A stretch of DNA of 64,000 nt from Rhizobium sp. CB3090 (lineage in GTDB: Bacteria; Pseudomonadota; Alphaproteobacteria; Rhizobiales; Rhizobiaceae), in assembly GCF_029714285.1 (NCBI RefSeq), contig NZ_CP121662.1, positions 992,001-1,056,000 on the forward strand, given 5' to 3'. The notes below the pieces were generated by a model. The model saw nothing but the letters and a program-made list of their open reading frames with translations, was not told the DNA's origin and did not search any database. This document shows, in pieces, positions 45,572-55,250 of this stretch. The position numbers were made by a program, and so were the translations under genes. The number at the start of each line of letters is the position of its first letter. Positions within the stretch are counted from its first letter, which is position 1.

Positions 45572-46037
45572 AGATTTCCAAATTGCTGAATCACCGCCGC
45601 GTAGGCCTTGCGTAGACTGCTGCCGTGCCAGTCTGTAATGGCCGACCTCACTGATTGATTGCAGCATATCGTTCAGAAGACAGTCCTCTTCCAAAAGCCG
45701 GTCCCTCGAACCCTTTTCTTGAACGGCGAGGCATTTTGCTGTTTCGCGATCCACAGGCGCCTTCAATTCCGGGGAGCGGCTTCGGACACCTGGAACTATT
45801 TCCTCAGCGGCCCTATCTAAGCATCTGAACCGGCGAATGCTTTTGCGTCTTTCCGGATCGGCTGGCGAAACCTTCGCGGCGAATCAATCTCGACGGCGCG
45901 CATTGTCCGCCATCGGCTACACTTCGCCAAGAATAGGGCCTGCAATTAAGTCTTGCGCAAACGCGATGAAAGCCTTAAACGGCGGCACTAAACCGGTTCG
46001 CCGGGGTCACCAATTTACGTTCACAGGAAGCATTCAA
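45572..46037 (+). other. Intergenic region before tuf
   Basis: 466 bp without a convincing gene. It must hold the tuf promoter and leader, or a long spacer of a tRNA-tuf transcript. A weak candidate TTGCGC with a 17-bp spacer and TAAACG lies about 45953-45982. Nothing else was recognised. Confidence 0.4.
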
Positions 46038-47213
<1,176 letters not shown>

Positions 47214-47240
47214 TCCCCGGATTATTCGTTGGTTACGAAG

Positions 47241-47267
47241 GCCCCGCTGGAAACAGCGGGGCTTTTC
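47241..47267 (+). terminator. Rho-independent terminator after tuf
   Basis: A perfect 9-bp stem (47241-47249 and 47254-47262) with a GAAA tetraloop, followed by TTTT. It lies 27 bp after the tuf stop and 18 bp before the start of the next gene, so it separates tuf from the kinase-like gene. Confidence 0.92.
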
Positions 47268-47285
47268 GCATTTTGGAGGAGACGA

Positions 47286-47804
47286 GTGGGATTGATCGTT
47301 CTGACAGGCGCATCCGGCTCCGGAAAGACGGCAATTGCCGACGCGATTGCCGAAAGGTATCCCAATGATTTTGCGGTCTATCGGTTCGACAGTATCGGCG
47401 TGCCGCCCGTGGATGTAATGATGAGGGATCACGGCTCGCCGGAAGCCTGGCAGCGCGACAAGACCATCGAATGGATGGCGAACTTGGCAAAAGTTGCGCA
47501 GAGTGGAAAGCCGGTCCTGTTCGAAGGGCAGATGCGAATTTCCTTCATCGCCGAAGCGGCTGCGGCTGCCGATATCGCCGACTACAAGCTGCTCCTGGTT
47601 GATTGCGACGATTCTACGAGAGCGGAGCGGCTTGCGGTCGGAAGAGGTCAGCCAGAGCTCGCGAACAAGGACATGATGAACTGGGCTGCCTATCTGCGCG
47701 GGGAGGCCGTTCGGCACGGCTGCGAGATCTTTGACACCAGCCAGCTCTCGCTCGATCAATGCGTTGAGCATGTGTTGGAACATTTGCACCGACAGTCGTC
47801 GTAA
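47286..47804 (+). CDS. P-loop nucleotide kinase-like ATPase
   Basis: 172-aa protein with a Walker A loop Gly-Ala-Ser-Gly-Ser-Gly-Lys-Thr at residues 7-14 and the size of a small-molecule kinase (adenylylsulfate/gluconate/chloramphenicol-kinase type). A Gln-Met-Arg substrate-side element and an Asp-Cys-Asp (about 101-103) strand are visible. GTG at 47286 with GGAGGAG upstream is the start. Substrate unknown. Its last 191 bases are covered by the C-terminal extension of the GrpB gene on the other strand. Confidence 0.82.
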   Translation: MGLIVLTGASGSGKTAIADAIAERYPNDFAVYRFDSIGVPPVDVMMRDHGSPEAWQRDKTIEWMANLAKVAQSGKPVLFEGQMRISFIAEAAAAADIADYKLLLVDCDDSTRAERLAVGRGQPELANKDMMNWAAYLRGEAVRHGCEIFDTSQLSLDQCVEHVLEHLHRQSS

Positions 47805-48348
47805 ACCAATCCATCGATAGTCTCCGCTTGATGACTTTGGTGGGTTGCTGCTGTTCGGCAAGCGATCGCAGAAGAATGTCGGCAACGAAATCGCTCTTGC
47901 CGCCAATGTAGTGATTCCAATCGCCTTGCGCTTCGGTGGCCAGCCGTCGCTTCAGCGCTGCATAGGCTTCCACTGCTTCAGGGTGGGAGCGAAGATAGTC
48001 GCGGAAGAGAATGCGCTCGCGATGGGCGGCATTACCGGGCAGGCAGAGGTAAAGACGGGTGCCGTAGGGCGTTTCATTCTTGGTAAAGAGCCATCTGTCG
48101 GCCCCATATGGATCGCCGTGAAAGACATAACCATCCTCCTTCAGGCGCGCGCAGGCAAAAAGCCTCGCATCGTTCGTTGAAAGGACGGCATCAATGTCGA
48201 GTTTGGGTTTGGCGCAAAGACCCGGAACGGACGTACTTCCGACATGCTGGATGTAGGCGGAGTGATCGAGCAAGGTGGCAATTGCCGTGCGCCGGCTCTG
48301 AAATAAGGCGGGCCAATCCGGATCATAGTCAACAAGCCTGATCGGCAT
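47614..48348 (-). CDS. GrpB (UPF0157) family protein with antisense C-terminal extension
   Basis: 244-aa protein. Residues 1-167 form a standard GrpB domain, a nucleotidyltransferase-like fold: Tyr-Asp-Pro-Asp-Trp-Pro near residue 7, His-Val-Gly-Ser-Thr-Ser-Val-Pro-Gly near 35, Lys-Pro-Lys-Leu-Asp-Ile-Asp near 47-53, and Arg-Asp-Tyr-Leu-Arg. Usual length is about 170 aa. The final 75 residues are low-complexity and Arg/Ser/Pro-rich, and most of them lie antisense to the kinase gene, so they are probably the result of a lost stop codon. Function of the family is not settled. Confidence 0.8.
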   Translation of the reverse strand: MPIRLVDYDPDWPALFQSRRTAIATLLDHSAYIQHVGSTSVPGLCAKPKLDIDAVLSTNDARLFACARLKEDGYVFHGDPYGADRWLFTKNETPYGTRLYLCLPGNAAHRERILFRDYLRSHPEAVEAYAALKRRLATEAQGDWNHYIGGKSDFVADILLRSLAEQQQPTKVIKRRLSMDWFTTTVGANVPTHAQRIDRARAGWCQRSRSRAERPPRADRQPSSSCPCSRALADLFRPQAAPLS

Positions 48349-48488
48349 AGGTCCTGTACCTCGTCGCTGCTTATGGTTTGGTCGATAGCATCGCTTATCG
48401 CCGACTGAGGCAATGCGTCCGTGCCCGATGCCTTGCGAAATGTCGGAAAGGGTCTATCTATCGCTCGATTTTACCCGGAGGAGATTTC

Positions 48489-49382
48489 ATGAAGAAACGT
48501 ATTTTGTTCACCGGCGGTAGCGGCAAGGCCGGGCGTCACACCGTTCCCTGGCTGATCGATGCCGGCTACGAGGTCCACAATGTCGATCTCGTGCCGCTGA
48601 ATAGTCCTGGCGTTACCAATCTGAATGCCGATATCACCGATGCGGGACAAGTCTACAACGTGCTGACCATGCATCGGGATTTCCCCGATCTCGATCATGG
48701 CAAGGGTGTGCAGCCATACGACGCCGTCGTGCATTTCGCCGCCGTGCCGCGCATCCTGTTGAAGCCGGACAACGAAACCTTCCGCATCAACACGATGGGC
48801 ACTTACAATGTCATCGAAGCGGCGGCGAAGCTCGGCGTCAAGAAGATCATCGTCGCTTCCAGCGAAACGACCTATGGTGTCTGCTTCGCCGAAGGCCATC
48901 GCGATTTCCATCAGTTCCCGTTGGAAGAGGACTATGATGTCAATCCGATGGATTCCTATGGCCTCTCGAAGGTCTTGAACGAGAAGACGGCGCGCGCCTT
49001 CGCCGAGCGTTTCGGCATCGACGTCTACGCGCTGCGTATCGGCAACGTCATCGAGCCTCACGAATATGAGAACTTCCCGGAATATTTTGCCAACACTGAC
49101 ATCCGCAAGCGCATAGCCTGGAGCTATATCGACGCGCGCGATCTCGGCCAGATCGTCCATCTCTGCATCGAAAAAAGCGGTCTCGGCTTTCAGGTGTTCA
49201 ACGCCGCCAACGACACGGTAACGGCCAACACGCCGTCACGGGAGCTTGCCGCCAAGTACTTTCCGAACGTACCTTTCACCCGCGAGATCGGCGAGTATGA
49301 AGGCCTGCTCTCCAACCGCAAGATCCGTGACATCCTGGGCTTCAAGGAAGAGCATAACTGGCGCCGCTACGTGAAGATTTGA
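48489..49382 (+). CDS. NAD-dependent epimerase/dehydratase family enzyme
   Basis: 297-aa extended short-chain dehydrogenase. The NAD site Thr-Gly-Gly-Ser-Gly-Lys-Ala-Gly-Arg (residues 8-16) and catalytic Ser-Tyr-Gly-Leu-Ser-Lys (Tyr near 157, Lys near 161) are intact, with Ser-Ser-Glu-Thr-Thr-Tyr-Gly before them. The group acts on nucleotide sugars or related compounds, but the substrate is unclear. GGAGGA lies before ATG 48489; the frame is open 37 codons upstream without support. It is followed by two glycosyltransferase-like genes, which suggests a polysaccharide role, though they are 337 bp away. Confidence 0.88.
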   Translation: MKKRILFTGGSGKAGRHTVPWLIDAGYEVHNVDLVPLNSPGVTNLNADITDAGQVYNVLTMHRDFPDLDHGKGVQPYDAVVHFAAVPRILLKPDNETFRINTMGTYNVIEAAAKLGVKKIIVASSETTYGVCFAEGHRDFHQFPLEEDYDVNPMDSYGLSKVLNEKTARAFAERFGIDVYALRIGNVIEPHEYENFPEYFANTDIRKRIAWSYIDARDLGQIVHLCIEKSGLGFQVFNAANDTVTANTPSRELAAKYFPNVPFTREIGEYEGLLSNRKIRDILGFKEEHNWRRYVKI

Positions 49383-49719
49383 GGCTGCATTAGCGAATGA
49401 GATGAGAGCCGGGCGCCGTCGCGACGCCCGGTCGAAACCTCGCCAGGAGCCGGGATGGCTCTCCATTTGTTACGGAAGAAAACCAAAAATGCTTCCGCAA
49501 ACACTCGACAAATATCCGGGTTGAAGTAAGTAGGTTTGCGTTCGCGGGGTGTATCGTGGAAATTGCAATCACTTTCCATGAAGCAGTCGGGGCTCTTGTT
49601 TTGAATAAGAATCATCCGGCTTGCGAGCCGGAAGGATGCTTCGCAACGCCATTTGCGCTGCGATTTGAAAGCTATTAACCGGTTGATCTCTTTTGGTGGT
49701 CAGCCGCTTCGGAGGGACT
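49383..49719 (+). other. Intergenic region between epimerase and glycosyltransferase genes
   Basis: 337 bp with no gene. A 7-bp stem CCGGGCG/CGCCCGG (49409-49415 with 49425-49431) lies 26 bp after the epimerase stop but lacks a T run, so it is at most a weak terminator. The rest should hold the promoter of the next gene; none was recognised. Confidence 0.4.
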
Positions 49720-50406
49720 ATGAACGACGGTGTTGCACGTATTTTTGTCGGCTTTGATTCCAAGGAGGTCGTCGCCTATCACGTCCTCGCGCAAAGCATA
49801 ATCGAGCATTCTTCGATTCCGGTGGTTTTTTCGCCGATCGTTCTCAGCAATCTCGACGGCATTTTCACACGCGAGCGCAACCCGCTGCAGTCGACCGAAT
49901 TTTCCTTCTCCCGCTTCCTGGTTCCCTACCTCAGCGATTACGAGGGCTGGAGCATCTTCATGGACTGCGACATGCTGGCTCGGGCCGATATTGCCGAGCT
50001 TTGGAAGCTGCGCGACGACCGCTATGCCGCAATGTGCGTCAAGCACGACTACCAGCCGAAAATCGAGACGAAGTTCCTCGGCCAGACCCAGACCAAATAT
50101 GAAAAGAAGAACTGGTCGAGCATGATCCTTTTCAACAATGCCAAATGCCGGGCATTGACGAAGGATTATGTCAACACCGCCACGGGCCTGCAGCTTCACC
50201 AGTTCAAATGGCTGGAAAGCGAAGATCAGATCGGCGAGGTTCCCGTGACCTGGAATTACCTTGTCAACGAATATGACTACCGGTCGGATGCGCAACTGGT
50301 GCATTTCACCGATGGCGGTCCGTATTTCGACGAGTATCGCAACGACGACTATGCCGAAGAATGGTTCGCCATGCGTGATCGCATGCTGCACGTCCAGCAG
50401 AAGTAA
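49720..50406 (+). CDS. Glycosyltransferase-like protein (GT-A type)
   Basis: 228-aa protein of GT-A glycosyltransferase type. Ile-Phe-Val-Gly-Phe-Asp-Ser-Lys near residue 7 and Tyr-His-Val-Leu-Ala open the nucleotide-sugar fold. The metal-binding Asp-x-Asp motif is Met-Asp-Cys-Asp-Met-Leu near residue 87. Met-Ile-Leu-Phe-Asn-Asn near 140 and Val-Thr-Trp-Asn-Tyr-Leu near 182 fit the acceptor side. It resembles family 8-like enzymes of bacterial surface sugars. GGAGGG 4 nt before ATG 49720. The next gene starts 16 bp later, so the two form an operon. Confidence 0.8.
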   Translation: MNDGVARIFVGFDSKEVVAYHVLAQSIIEHSSIPVVFSPIVLSNLDGIFTRERNPLQSTEFSFSRFLVPYLSDYEGWSIFMDCDMLARADIAELWKLRDDRYAAMCVKHDYQPKIETKFLGQTQTKYEKKNWSSMILFNNAKCRALTKDYVNTATGLQLHQFKWLESEDQIGEVPVTWNYLVNEYDYRSDAQLVHFTDGGPYFDEYRNDDYAEEWFAMRDRMLHVQQK

Positions 50407-50422
50407 TCGGGCTGGATCAGGC

Positions 50423-51307
50423 GTGGACCTCGAAGCAGGAAACAACGAAATCGGCTCCCCGGCTGCAGGGGCCGCCGCAGGCTTGACGACCGCCGATGAA
50501 TGGCGGTCCGTGCTGGCGGCCTTCTCCCACATCGTTCTTGTTGCAAACAGCGATGCGGTCGATATCGGCAGCCTTCAGCAGCAGTTTCCTTCGAGCGCGC
50601 TCTTCATCTTCTTCAATAAGGTCTATAAGGTCCTGGATCGTCCGTTCCATGGCCATTCGCTGCTGATTTCGCGCGGACAGCCGCGCGGCGCCAACATCGT
50701 CTATCGGGGCGAGGTGGGCGACGTGGTCAAATTCTTCCCGAAGGAGTATTTTCTCGGGATCATGAACATCCGCCTCGGGCGGGAGGAAAAGCTGAACCCT
50801 GCCGCCGATTTCCAGGGCGCGCCGACCGGCCATCTCGATCTCGTCGGCTTCTGCAGCGATTTCTACACGGAGGGCAAGACGCCGACGAGCGGCTTTGCCA
50901 TGGCGCTTTGGCTGAGCGATCTGAAGCTGCCGGGCGCTATCGTTCTTGCCGGCTTCTCGGCCAAGCGCAGTGAAAAATGGAGGGTGGTGTCGGTTCACGA
51001 CTGGACCTTCGAGCAGACCTTCCTCCGCCTCTTTGCCCGTCTTGGGAAGATCACCATCCATGGCGGCGTTTCGCTCAATCCCTACATCAAGCTTGCTGAG
51101 CGCTTCTCAGAGGTTCCGCCGGCTGAAATTGCCCTGGCTGCGGCAGAGGTGCTGTCCGAGCGGCTGGGCAATTCCGACGCCGAAGTGGATAAGCTGATCT
51201 CGTTGACCAATGTGATTCGTTCCACAGACAATTTTCTGCGTCGTCTCAGGCCGAAATTCCTCAAGCGAAAGCCCAAGGGAACGCCGGGAGAGCCGAAGGA
51301 AGGTTGA
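50423..51307 (+). CDS. GT29 (sialyltransferase-like) family protein, putative
   Basis: 294-aa protein that reads like a bacterial member of the family 29 glycosyltransferase fold. The S-type motif Thr-Pro-Thr-Ser-Gly-Phe lies near residue 160, then Val-Leu-Ala-Gly-Phe-Ser near 180, and His-Asp-Trp-Thr-Phe-Glu (the His-x4-Glu pattern of sialyltransferase motif VS) near 195. GT29 enzymes transfer sialic acid or Kdo-like sugars from CMP donors, so a similar surface-sugar transfer is possible; this is inference. GTG at 50423 is the likely start, 16 bp after the previous gene. The upstream open frame overlaps that gene and is rejected. Confidence 0.62.
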   Translation: MDLEAGNNEIGSPAAGAAAGLTTADEWRSVLAAFSHIVLVANSDAVDIGSLQQQFPSSALFIFFNKVYKVLDRPFHGHSLLISRGQPRGANIVYRGEVGDVVKFFPKEYFLGIMNIRLGREEKLNPAADFQGAPTGHLDLVGFCSDFYTEGKTPTSGFAMALWLSDLKLPGAIVLAGFSAKRSEKWRVVSVHDWTFEQTFLRLFARLGKITIHGGVSLNPYIKLAERFSEVPPAEIALAAAEVLSERLGNSDAEVDKLISLTNVIRSTDNFLRRLRPKFLKRKPKGTPGEPKEG

Positions 51308-51521
51308 GAATTGCCTGCGCGACCCATTCGGGAGGCGCTGGGTAGTCTGCAATTCCCGTGGTCTACGGTCTCGTGAATTGCCTGGGTCGAACAAAGCTGC
51401 GCACCCTCTTGGGAAAAAACGAAAAACGCACTTGCCAATCGTTTCGTCCCGTCTTAAAGGAGCGCCATGTTCTCGAAAGGCTCTGGCGGGTCACCGCTCG
51501 GTGCTAATGATCGAAGCATAA

Positions 51522-51597
<76 letters not shown>

Positions 51598-51793
51598 TTT
51601 TCCTTGATTTGAATAGCGCGTCGGTTTCGCTGCTTCTTAGGTTGGGGATTATGCCGGTTTGGCGGCAAATTTTCGAAAGCACCGAATTCCCTCTTGTTAA
51701 ATTGGGAATCGATGTTTATGTAGGGTTCAACAGACACGCGGTGCGTGGGGCTGATATGTTCAGCTTTACGCGCCGTAATTGCGTGGGCAGTCA

Positions 51794-51994
51794 ATGGCAT
51801 CCAAATCGAATCCACTTGCGTTTCTGCAGCAGGTCCGCTCCGAGACGTCGAAAATCACTTGGCCGTCCCGCCGCGAGACGATGATCTCGACGGTGATGGT
51901 GCTTGTCATGGTCATTTTCGCCTCGCTGTTTTTCTTTGCTGCTGACCAGCTCATTGGCTGGATTCTTGGCTACGTGCTGAATACCGGCAATTGA
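51794..51994 (+). CDS. secE: Preprotein translocase subunit SecE
   Basis: 66-aa small subunit of the SecYEG channel. The cytoplasmic N-terminal amphipathic helix (Phe-Leu-Gln-Gln-Val-Arg-Ser-Glu-Thr-Ser-Lys-Ile-Thr-Trp-Pro-Ser-Arg-Arg-Glu) is the family signature, followed by one transmembrane segment (about 35-57). ATG at 51794 is chosen; it gives the usual short alphaproteobacterial form. nusG begins 18 bp after the stop. Confidence 0.96.
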   Translation: MASKSNPLAFLQQVRSETSKITWPSRRETMISTVMVLVMVIFASLFFFAADQLIGWILGYVLNTGN

Positions 51995-52012
51995 TATCGG
52001 GTGGAGATGAAC

Positions 52013-52543
52013 ATGGCGGCACGTTGGTACATCGTCCACGCTTATTCAAATTTCGAAAAGAAGGTGGCTGAATCCATCGAGGAGAAGGCCAAGCAGAAGG
52101 GTCTCGAGCATCTGTTCGAGAAGATCCTTGTGCCGACCGAAAAGGTGGTTGAAGTGCGCCGCGGCCGCAAGGTCGATAGCGAGCGCAAGTTCTTCCCGGG
52201 TTACGTGCTGGTGCGCGCCAACCTGACGGATGAAGCCTATCACCTGATCAAGAATACGCCGAAGGTCACAGGTTTCCTCGGCTCCGACAATAAGCCCGTT
52301 CCGATTCCGGACTATGAGGCCGAGCGCATTCTCGGTCAGGTCCAGGAAGGCGTCGAGCGGCCGAAGGCTTCTGTATCCTTCGAGATCGGCGAGCAGGTCC
52401 GCGTTTCCGACGGTCCGTTTGCATCGTTCAACGGCACGGTTCAGGATGTGGACGAAGAGCGTTCGCGCCTGAAGGTGGAAGTGTCGATTTTCGGCCGCGC
52501 TACGCCGGTCGAGCTGGAATACAGTCAGGTCGAGAAGGTCTGA
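52013..52543 (+). CDS. nusG: Transcription termination/antitermination protein NusG
   Basis: 176-aa NusG. The NGN domain starts with Trp-Tyr-Ile-Val-His-Ala-Tyr-Ser-Asn-Phe-Glu and includes Phe-Phe-Pro-Gly-Tyr-Val-Leu-Val near 65, binding the RNA polymerase clamp. The C-terminal KOW domain (Gly-Glu-Gln-Val-Arg-Val-Ser-Asp-Gly-Pro-Phe-Ala-Ser-Phe) would contact Rho or ribosomal S10. GGAG lies 7 nt before ATG 52013; upstream GTG and ATG in frame are possible but closer to the site. Confidence 0.97.
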   Translation: MAARWYIVHAYSNFEKKVAESIEEKAKQKGLEHLFEKILVPTEKVVEVRRGRKVDSERKFFPGYVLVRANLTDEAYHLIKNTPKVTGFLGSDNKPVPIPDYEAERILGQVQEGVERPKASVSFEIGEQVRVSDGPFASFNGTVQDVDEERSRLKVEVSIFGRATPVELEYSQVEKV

Positions 52544-52722
52544 TCGTTCATTTGAGTTTGGGTGTAGGCAAATGTTTGCTTGCACCTCGCGGCGAAGCCG
52601 CAATCCGCGTGGAAGGGCAGGGGTCTTAGCCGGACCTTTTGATCCGCACCACGCAACCGCAGCCGCCGGAGCAATCCGGCATAGTAGACCGGGCAACCGG
52701 TCATGTAGAAAGGCAGAGAGAT

Positions 52723-53154
52723 ATGGCTAAGAAAGTTGCAGGCCAGCTCAAGCTGCAGGTTAAGGCCGGCTCGGCGAATCCGTCGCCGCCGATCGGTCCT
52801 GCGCTTGGTCAGCGTGGCATTAACATCATGGAATTCTGCAAGGCGTTCAATGCCGCCACGCAGGAAATGGAAAAGGGTATGCCGATCCCGGTCGTCATCA
52901 CCTACTACCAGGACAAGTCCTTCACCTTCGTCATGAAGCAGCCGCCGGTCAGCTACTTCCTGAAGAAGGAAGCGAAGATCCAGTCCGGCTCGAAGACCCC
53001 GGGCAAGGGTGCCAAGGCTGGCACGCTGACCAAGGCTCAGGTCAAGTCGATTGCCGAAGCCAAGATGAAGGATCTGAACGCCGCCGATATCGAAGGCGCA
53101 ATGGCCATGATCGAGGGCTCTGCCCGCGCCATGGGCCTGGAAGTGGTAGGTTAA
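52723..53154 (+). CDS. rplK: 50S ribosomal protein L11
   Basis: 143-aa L11, part of the GTPase-associated centre. Signature [10 protein letters not shown] near residue 26 and the C-terminal RNA-binding part [10 protein letters not shown] are present. AAAGG-like purines precede ATG 52723. The 179-bp gap after nusG holds an imperfect hairpin around 52559-52586 and should contain the rplKA promoter and possibly an L1-binding site. Confidence 0.98.
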   Translation: MAKKVAGQLKLQVKAGSANPSPPIGPALGQRGINIMEFCKAFNAATQEMEKGMPIPVVITYYQDKSFTFVMKQPPVSYFLKKEAKIQSGSKTPGKGAKAGTLTKAQVKSIAEAKMKDLNAADIEGAMAMIEGSARAMGLEVVG

Positions 53155-53158
53155 GACC

Positions 53159-53857
53159 ATGGTTGCAAAGCGTATTCAGAAGATCCGCGAAGGCGTTGAT
53201 CCCACCAAGCTCTATGCTCTGACCCAGGCTATCGGTATGGTCAAGGAACGGGCTGTTGCCAAGTTCGACGAAACCGTCGAAATCGCGATGAACCTCGGCG
53301 TTGACCCGCGTCACGCCGACCAGATGGTTCGCGGCGTCGTCAATCTGCCGAACGGCACCGGCCGTACGGTTCGCGTTGCCGTCTTCGCTCGTGGCGCCAA
53401 GGCTGACGAAGCCAAGGCTGCCGGTGCTGATATCGTCGGCGCCGAAGACCTCGTCGAAATCGTTCAGGGCGGCAAGATCGACTTCGATCGTTGCATCGCG
53501 ACCCCGGACATGATGCCGCTCGTCGGCCGTCTCGGTAAGGTCCTCGGCCCGCGCGGCATGATGCCGAACCCGAAGGTCGGCACGGTCACCATGGACGTCA
53601 AGGGTGCTGTTGAAGCCTCCAAGGGCGGCGCTGTCGAGTTCCGCGTCGAGAAGGCTGGTATCGTCCATGCCGGTATCGGCAAGGCCTCCTTCGATGCCAA
53701 GGCTCTGGAAGAAAACATCCGCGCCTTCGCCGACGCCGTCATCAAGGCGAAGCCGGCCGGTGCAAAGGGCAACTACGTCAAGCGCGTAGCCATCTCTTCG
53801 ACCATGGGCCCGGGCGTCAAGATCGAGCCGTCGACGGTTACGGCGCCGAGCGCCTAA
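53159..53857 (+). CDS. rplA: 50S ribosomal protein L1
   Basis: 232-aa L1, the stalk protein at the E site and a translational repressor of the rplKA operon in E. coli. [26 protein letters not shown]-style signature and Met-Met-Pro-Asn-Pro-Lys near 135 are complete. Starts 4 bp after rplK. Confidence 0.98.
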   Translation: MVAKRIQKIREGVDPTKLYALTQAIGMVKERAVAKFDETVEIAMNLGVDPRHADQMVRGVVNLPNGTGRTVRVAVFARGAKADEAKAAGADIVGAEDLVEIVQGGKIDFDRCIATPDMMPLVGRLGKVLGPRGMMPNPKVGTVTMDVKGAVEASKGGAVEFRVEKAGIVHAGIGKASFDAKALEENIRAFADAVIKAKPAGAKGNYVKRVAISSTMGPGVKIEPSTVTAPSA

Positions 53858-53864
53858 TGGTTCT

Positions 53865-53888
53865 GCCGGGCCTATAGCCCGGCATTTT
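53865..53888 (+). terminator. Terminator or attenuator between rplA and rplJ
   Basis: A perfect 7-bp GC-rich stem (53865-53871 and 53877-53883) with a CTATA loop, followed by ATTTTA. It begins 8 bp after the rplA stop. Partial termination here would lower rplJL-rpoBC readthrough from the rplKA promoter. Confidence 0.65.
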
Positions 53889-54190
53889 AGAATTCCTGGC
53901 CCTTCGGGGCCAGGATATCCGGAGAAATCCGGAATTCCTGTCCGAGATTGCAGGTGGTTGAGACCTTAATCACTTTGCCTGCATGAGACGGGTAAGACCC
54001 GAATTTTGAAGAAGCTCAGCTTCAATGAACTCGGTTCGAGCCTTGGATGCCTTGTGCCTTGGAGCCTTAGGGCTCGAGCGCGAGGGGACAGGATCCTCAA
54101 GCGTCGCTTGGGATCTCTTAGCTGATCCCAGGAGGCAAAAGGCAACCCGGCAGGTCCGTTTATCGCGGTCCTGTCAACTGGAGAAAAGCA
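53889..54190 (+). promoter_or_regulatory. rplJ leader (L10-type leader)
   Basis: Long untranslated region before rplJ. A composite stem closes GAATTCC with GGAATTC (53890-53896 and 53931-53937), enclosing an 8-bp CCTGGCCC/GGGCCAGG hairpin with a TTCG loop. More stems occur downstream, including one around 54150-54175 just before the ribosome site. In many bacteria such a leader binds the L10-(L12)4 complex to repress rplJL translation. The position and structure fit; the specific binding motif was not verified. Confidence 0.6.
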
Positions 54191-54709
54191 GTGGAAAGAG
54201 CGGAAAAACGCGAATTCGTCACGGAACTGAACGAAGTCTTCAAGGCTTCGGGCTCGGTTGTCGTGGCCCACTATGCTGGTGCTACAGTCGCTCAGATGAA
54301 CGATTTCCGTTCCAAGATGCGCGCTGCTGGCGGCACCGTCAAAGTCGCGAAGAACCGCCTGGCCAAAATTGCTCTTCAGGGCACGGATGCAGAAGGGATT
54401 TCCAATCTCTTCACGGGTCAGACGCTGATCGCATACAGCACCGATCCGATTACCGCTCCGAAGGTCGTCGTGGATTTCGCCAAGACCAACGATAAGATCG
54501 TTGTTCTGGGCGGCGCCATGGGAACAACCACGCTCAACCCCGAAGGCGTCAAGTCGCTCGCGACCCTGCCTTCGCTGGACGAGCTGCGTGCAAAGCTGCT
54601 GGGCATGATCCAGACTCCGGCTACCCGCATCGCAGGTGTGGTTGCAGCACCGGCAAGCCAGCTTGCTCGCGTGTTCTCGGCCTACGCCAAGAAGGACGAA
54701 GCCGCTTAA
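54191..54709 (+). CDS. rplJ: 50S ribosomal protein L10
   Basis: 172-aa L10, base of the L7/L12 stalk. N-terminal Lys-Arg-Glu-Phe-Val-Thr-Glu-Leu, the Lys-Val-Ala-Lys-Asn-Arg-Leu-Ala motif near residue 55, and the C-terminal helix that binds L7/L12 dimers are present. The start is GTG at 54191 with GGAG 8 nt upstream. Preceded by a 300-bp structured leader. rplL follows after 58 bp. Confidence 0.97.
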   Translation: MERAEKREFVTELNEVFKASGSVVVAHYAGATVAQMNDFRSKMRAAGGTVKVAKNRLAKIALQGTDAEGISNLFTGQTLIAYSTDPITAPKVVVDFAKTNDKIVVLGGAMGTTTLNPEGVKSLATLPSLDELRAKLLGMIQTPATRIAGVVAAPASQLARVFSAYAKKDEAA

Positions 54710-54767
54710 GGCGGTTTTTCGCTGTTCATAATCAACCAGTTCGAACCGAACAAAAGGAACTACAAAA

Positions 54768-55151
54768 ATGGCTGATCTCGCAAAGATCGTTGAAGACCTC
54801 TCCTCGCTGACCGTTCTCGAAGCCGCAGAACTGTCCAAGCTCCTCGAAGAAAAGTGGGGCGTTTCCGCTGCTGCTCCGGTAGCTGTTGCTGCCGTTGGCG
54901 GCGCTGCTGGCGGCGCTGCTGCTCCGGCTGAAGAAGAAAAGACCGAGTTCGACGTCATCCTCGCTGATGCCGGCGCGAACAAGATCAACGTCATCAAGGA
55001 AGTCCGCGCCATCACCGGTCTCGGCCTCAAGGAAGCCAAGGACCTCGTTGAAGCCGCTCCGAAGGCTGTCAAGGAAGGCGTTTCCAAGGCTGAAGCCGCT
55101 GACATCAAGAAGAAGCTTGAAGACGCTGGCGCAAAGGCCGACGTCAAGTAA
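54768..55151 (+). CDS. rplL: 50S ribosomal protein L7/L12
   Basis: 127-aa stalk protein. N-terminal dimerisation helices (residues 1-33) are followed by an Ala/Gly-rich hinge (about 35-55) and the C-terminal factor-binding domain with Lys-Thr-Glu-Phe-Asp-Val-Ile-Leu and [11 protein letters not shown]. AAAGGAA lies 7-8 nt before ATG. Confidence 0.98.
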   Translation: MADLAKIVEDLSSLTVLEAAELSKLLEEKWGVSAAAPVAVAAVGGAAGGAAAPAEEEKTEFDVILADAGANKINVIKEVRAITGLGLKEAKDLVEAAPKAVKEGVSKAEAADIKKKLEDAGAKADVK

Positions 55152-55165
55152 GCTTGAAACTGCTT

Positions 55166-55205
55166 TGGGAGGTAGCATTTTGCCGCCTCCCATTTGCCGT
55201 TTTTC
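55166..55205 (+). terminator. Candidate terminator/attenuator after rplL
   Basis: A 7-bp stem TGGGAGG/CCTCCCA (55166-55172 and 55186-55192) with a 13-nt loop, followed by a T-rich stretch including TTTTT (55200-55204). It lies 15 bp after rplL. Together with the next inverted repeat it may reduce transcription into rpoB, as known for rplL-rpoB attenuation in E. coli. Confidence 0.5.
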
Positions 55206-55213
55206 CGAACAAA

Positions 55214-55250
55214 TTACCCAAAAGCCGCGGCGAAAACGGCTTTTGGGTAA
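55214..55250. repeat. Long perfect inverted repeat in the rplL-rpoB gap
   Basis: A 14-bp perfect inverted repeat (55214-55227 and 55237-55250) with a 9-nt loop. No T run follows on the plus strand, so it is not a standard terminator. In E. coli an RNase III site lies in this gap, so an RNA-processing hairpin is a possible role. The rest of the 263-bp gap shows no gene. Confidence 0.7.

Noticed and set aside
49409..49431. Hairpin after the epimerase gene as terminator
   Set aside because: A 7-bp stem but no following T run; kept only as a note in the intergenic entry.
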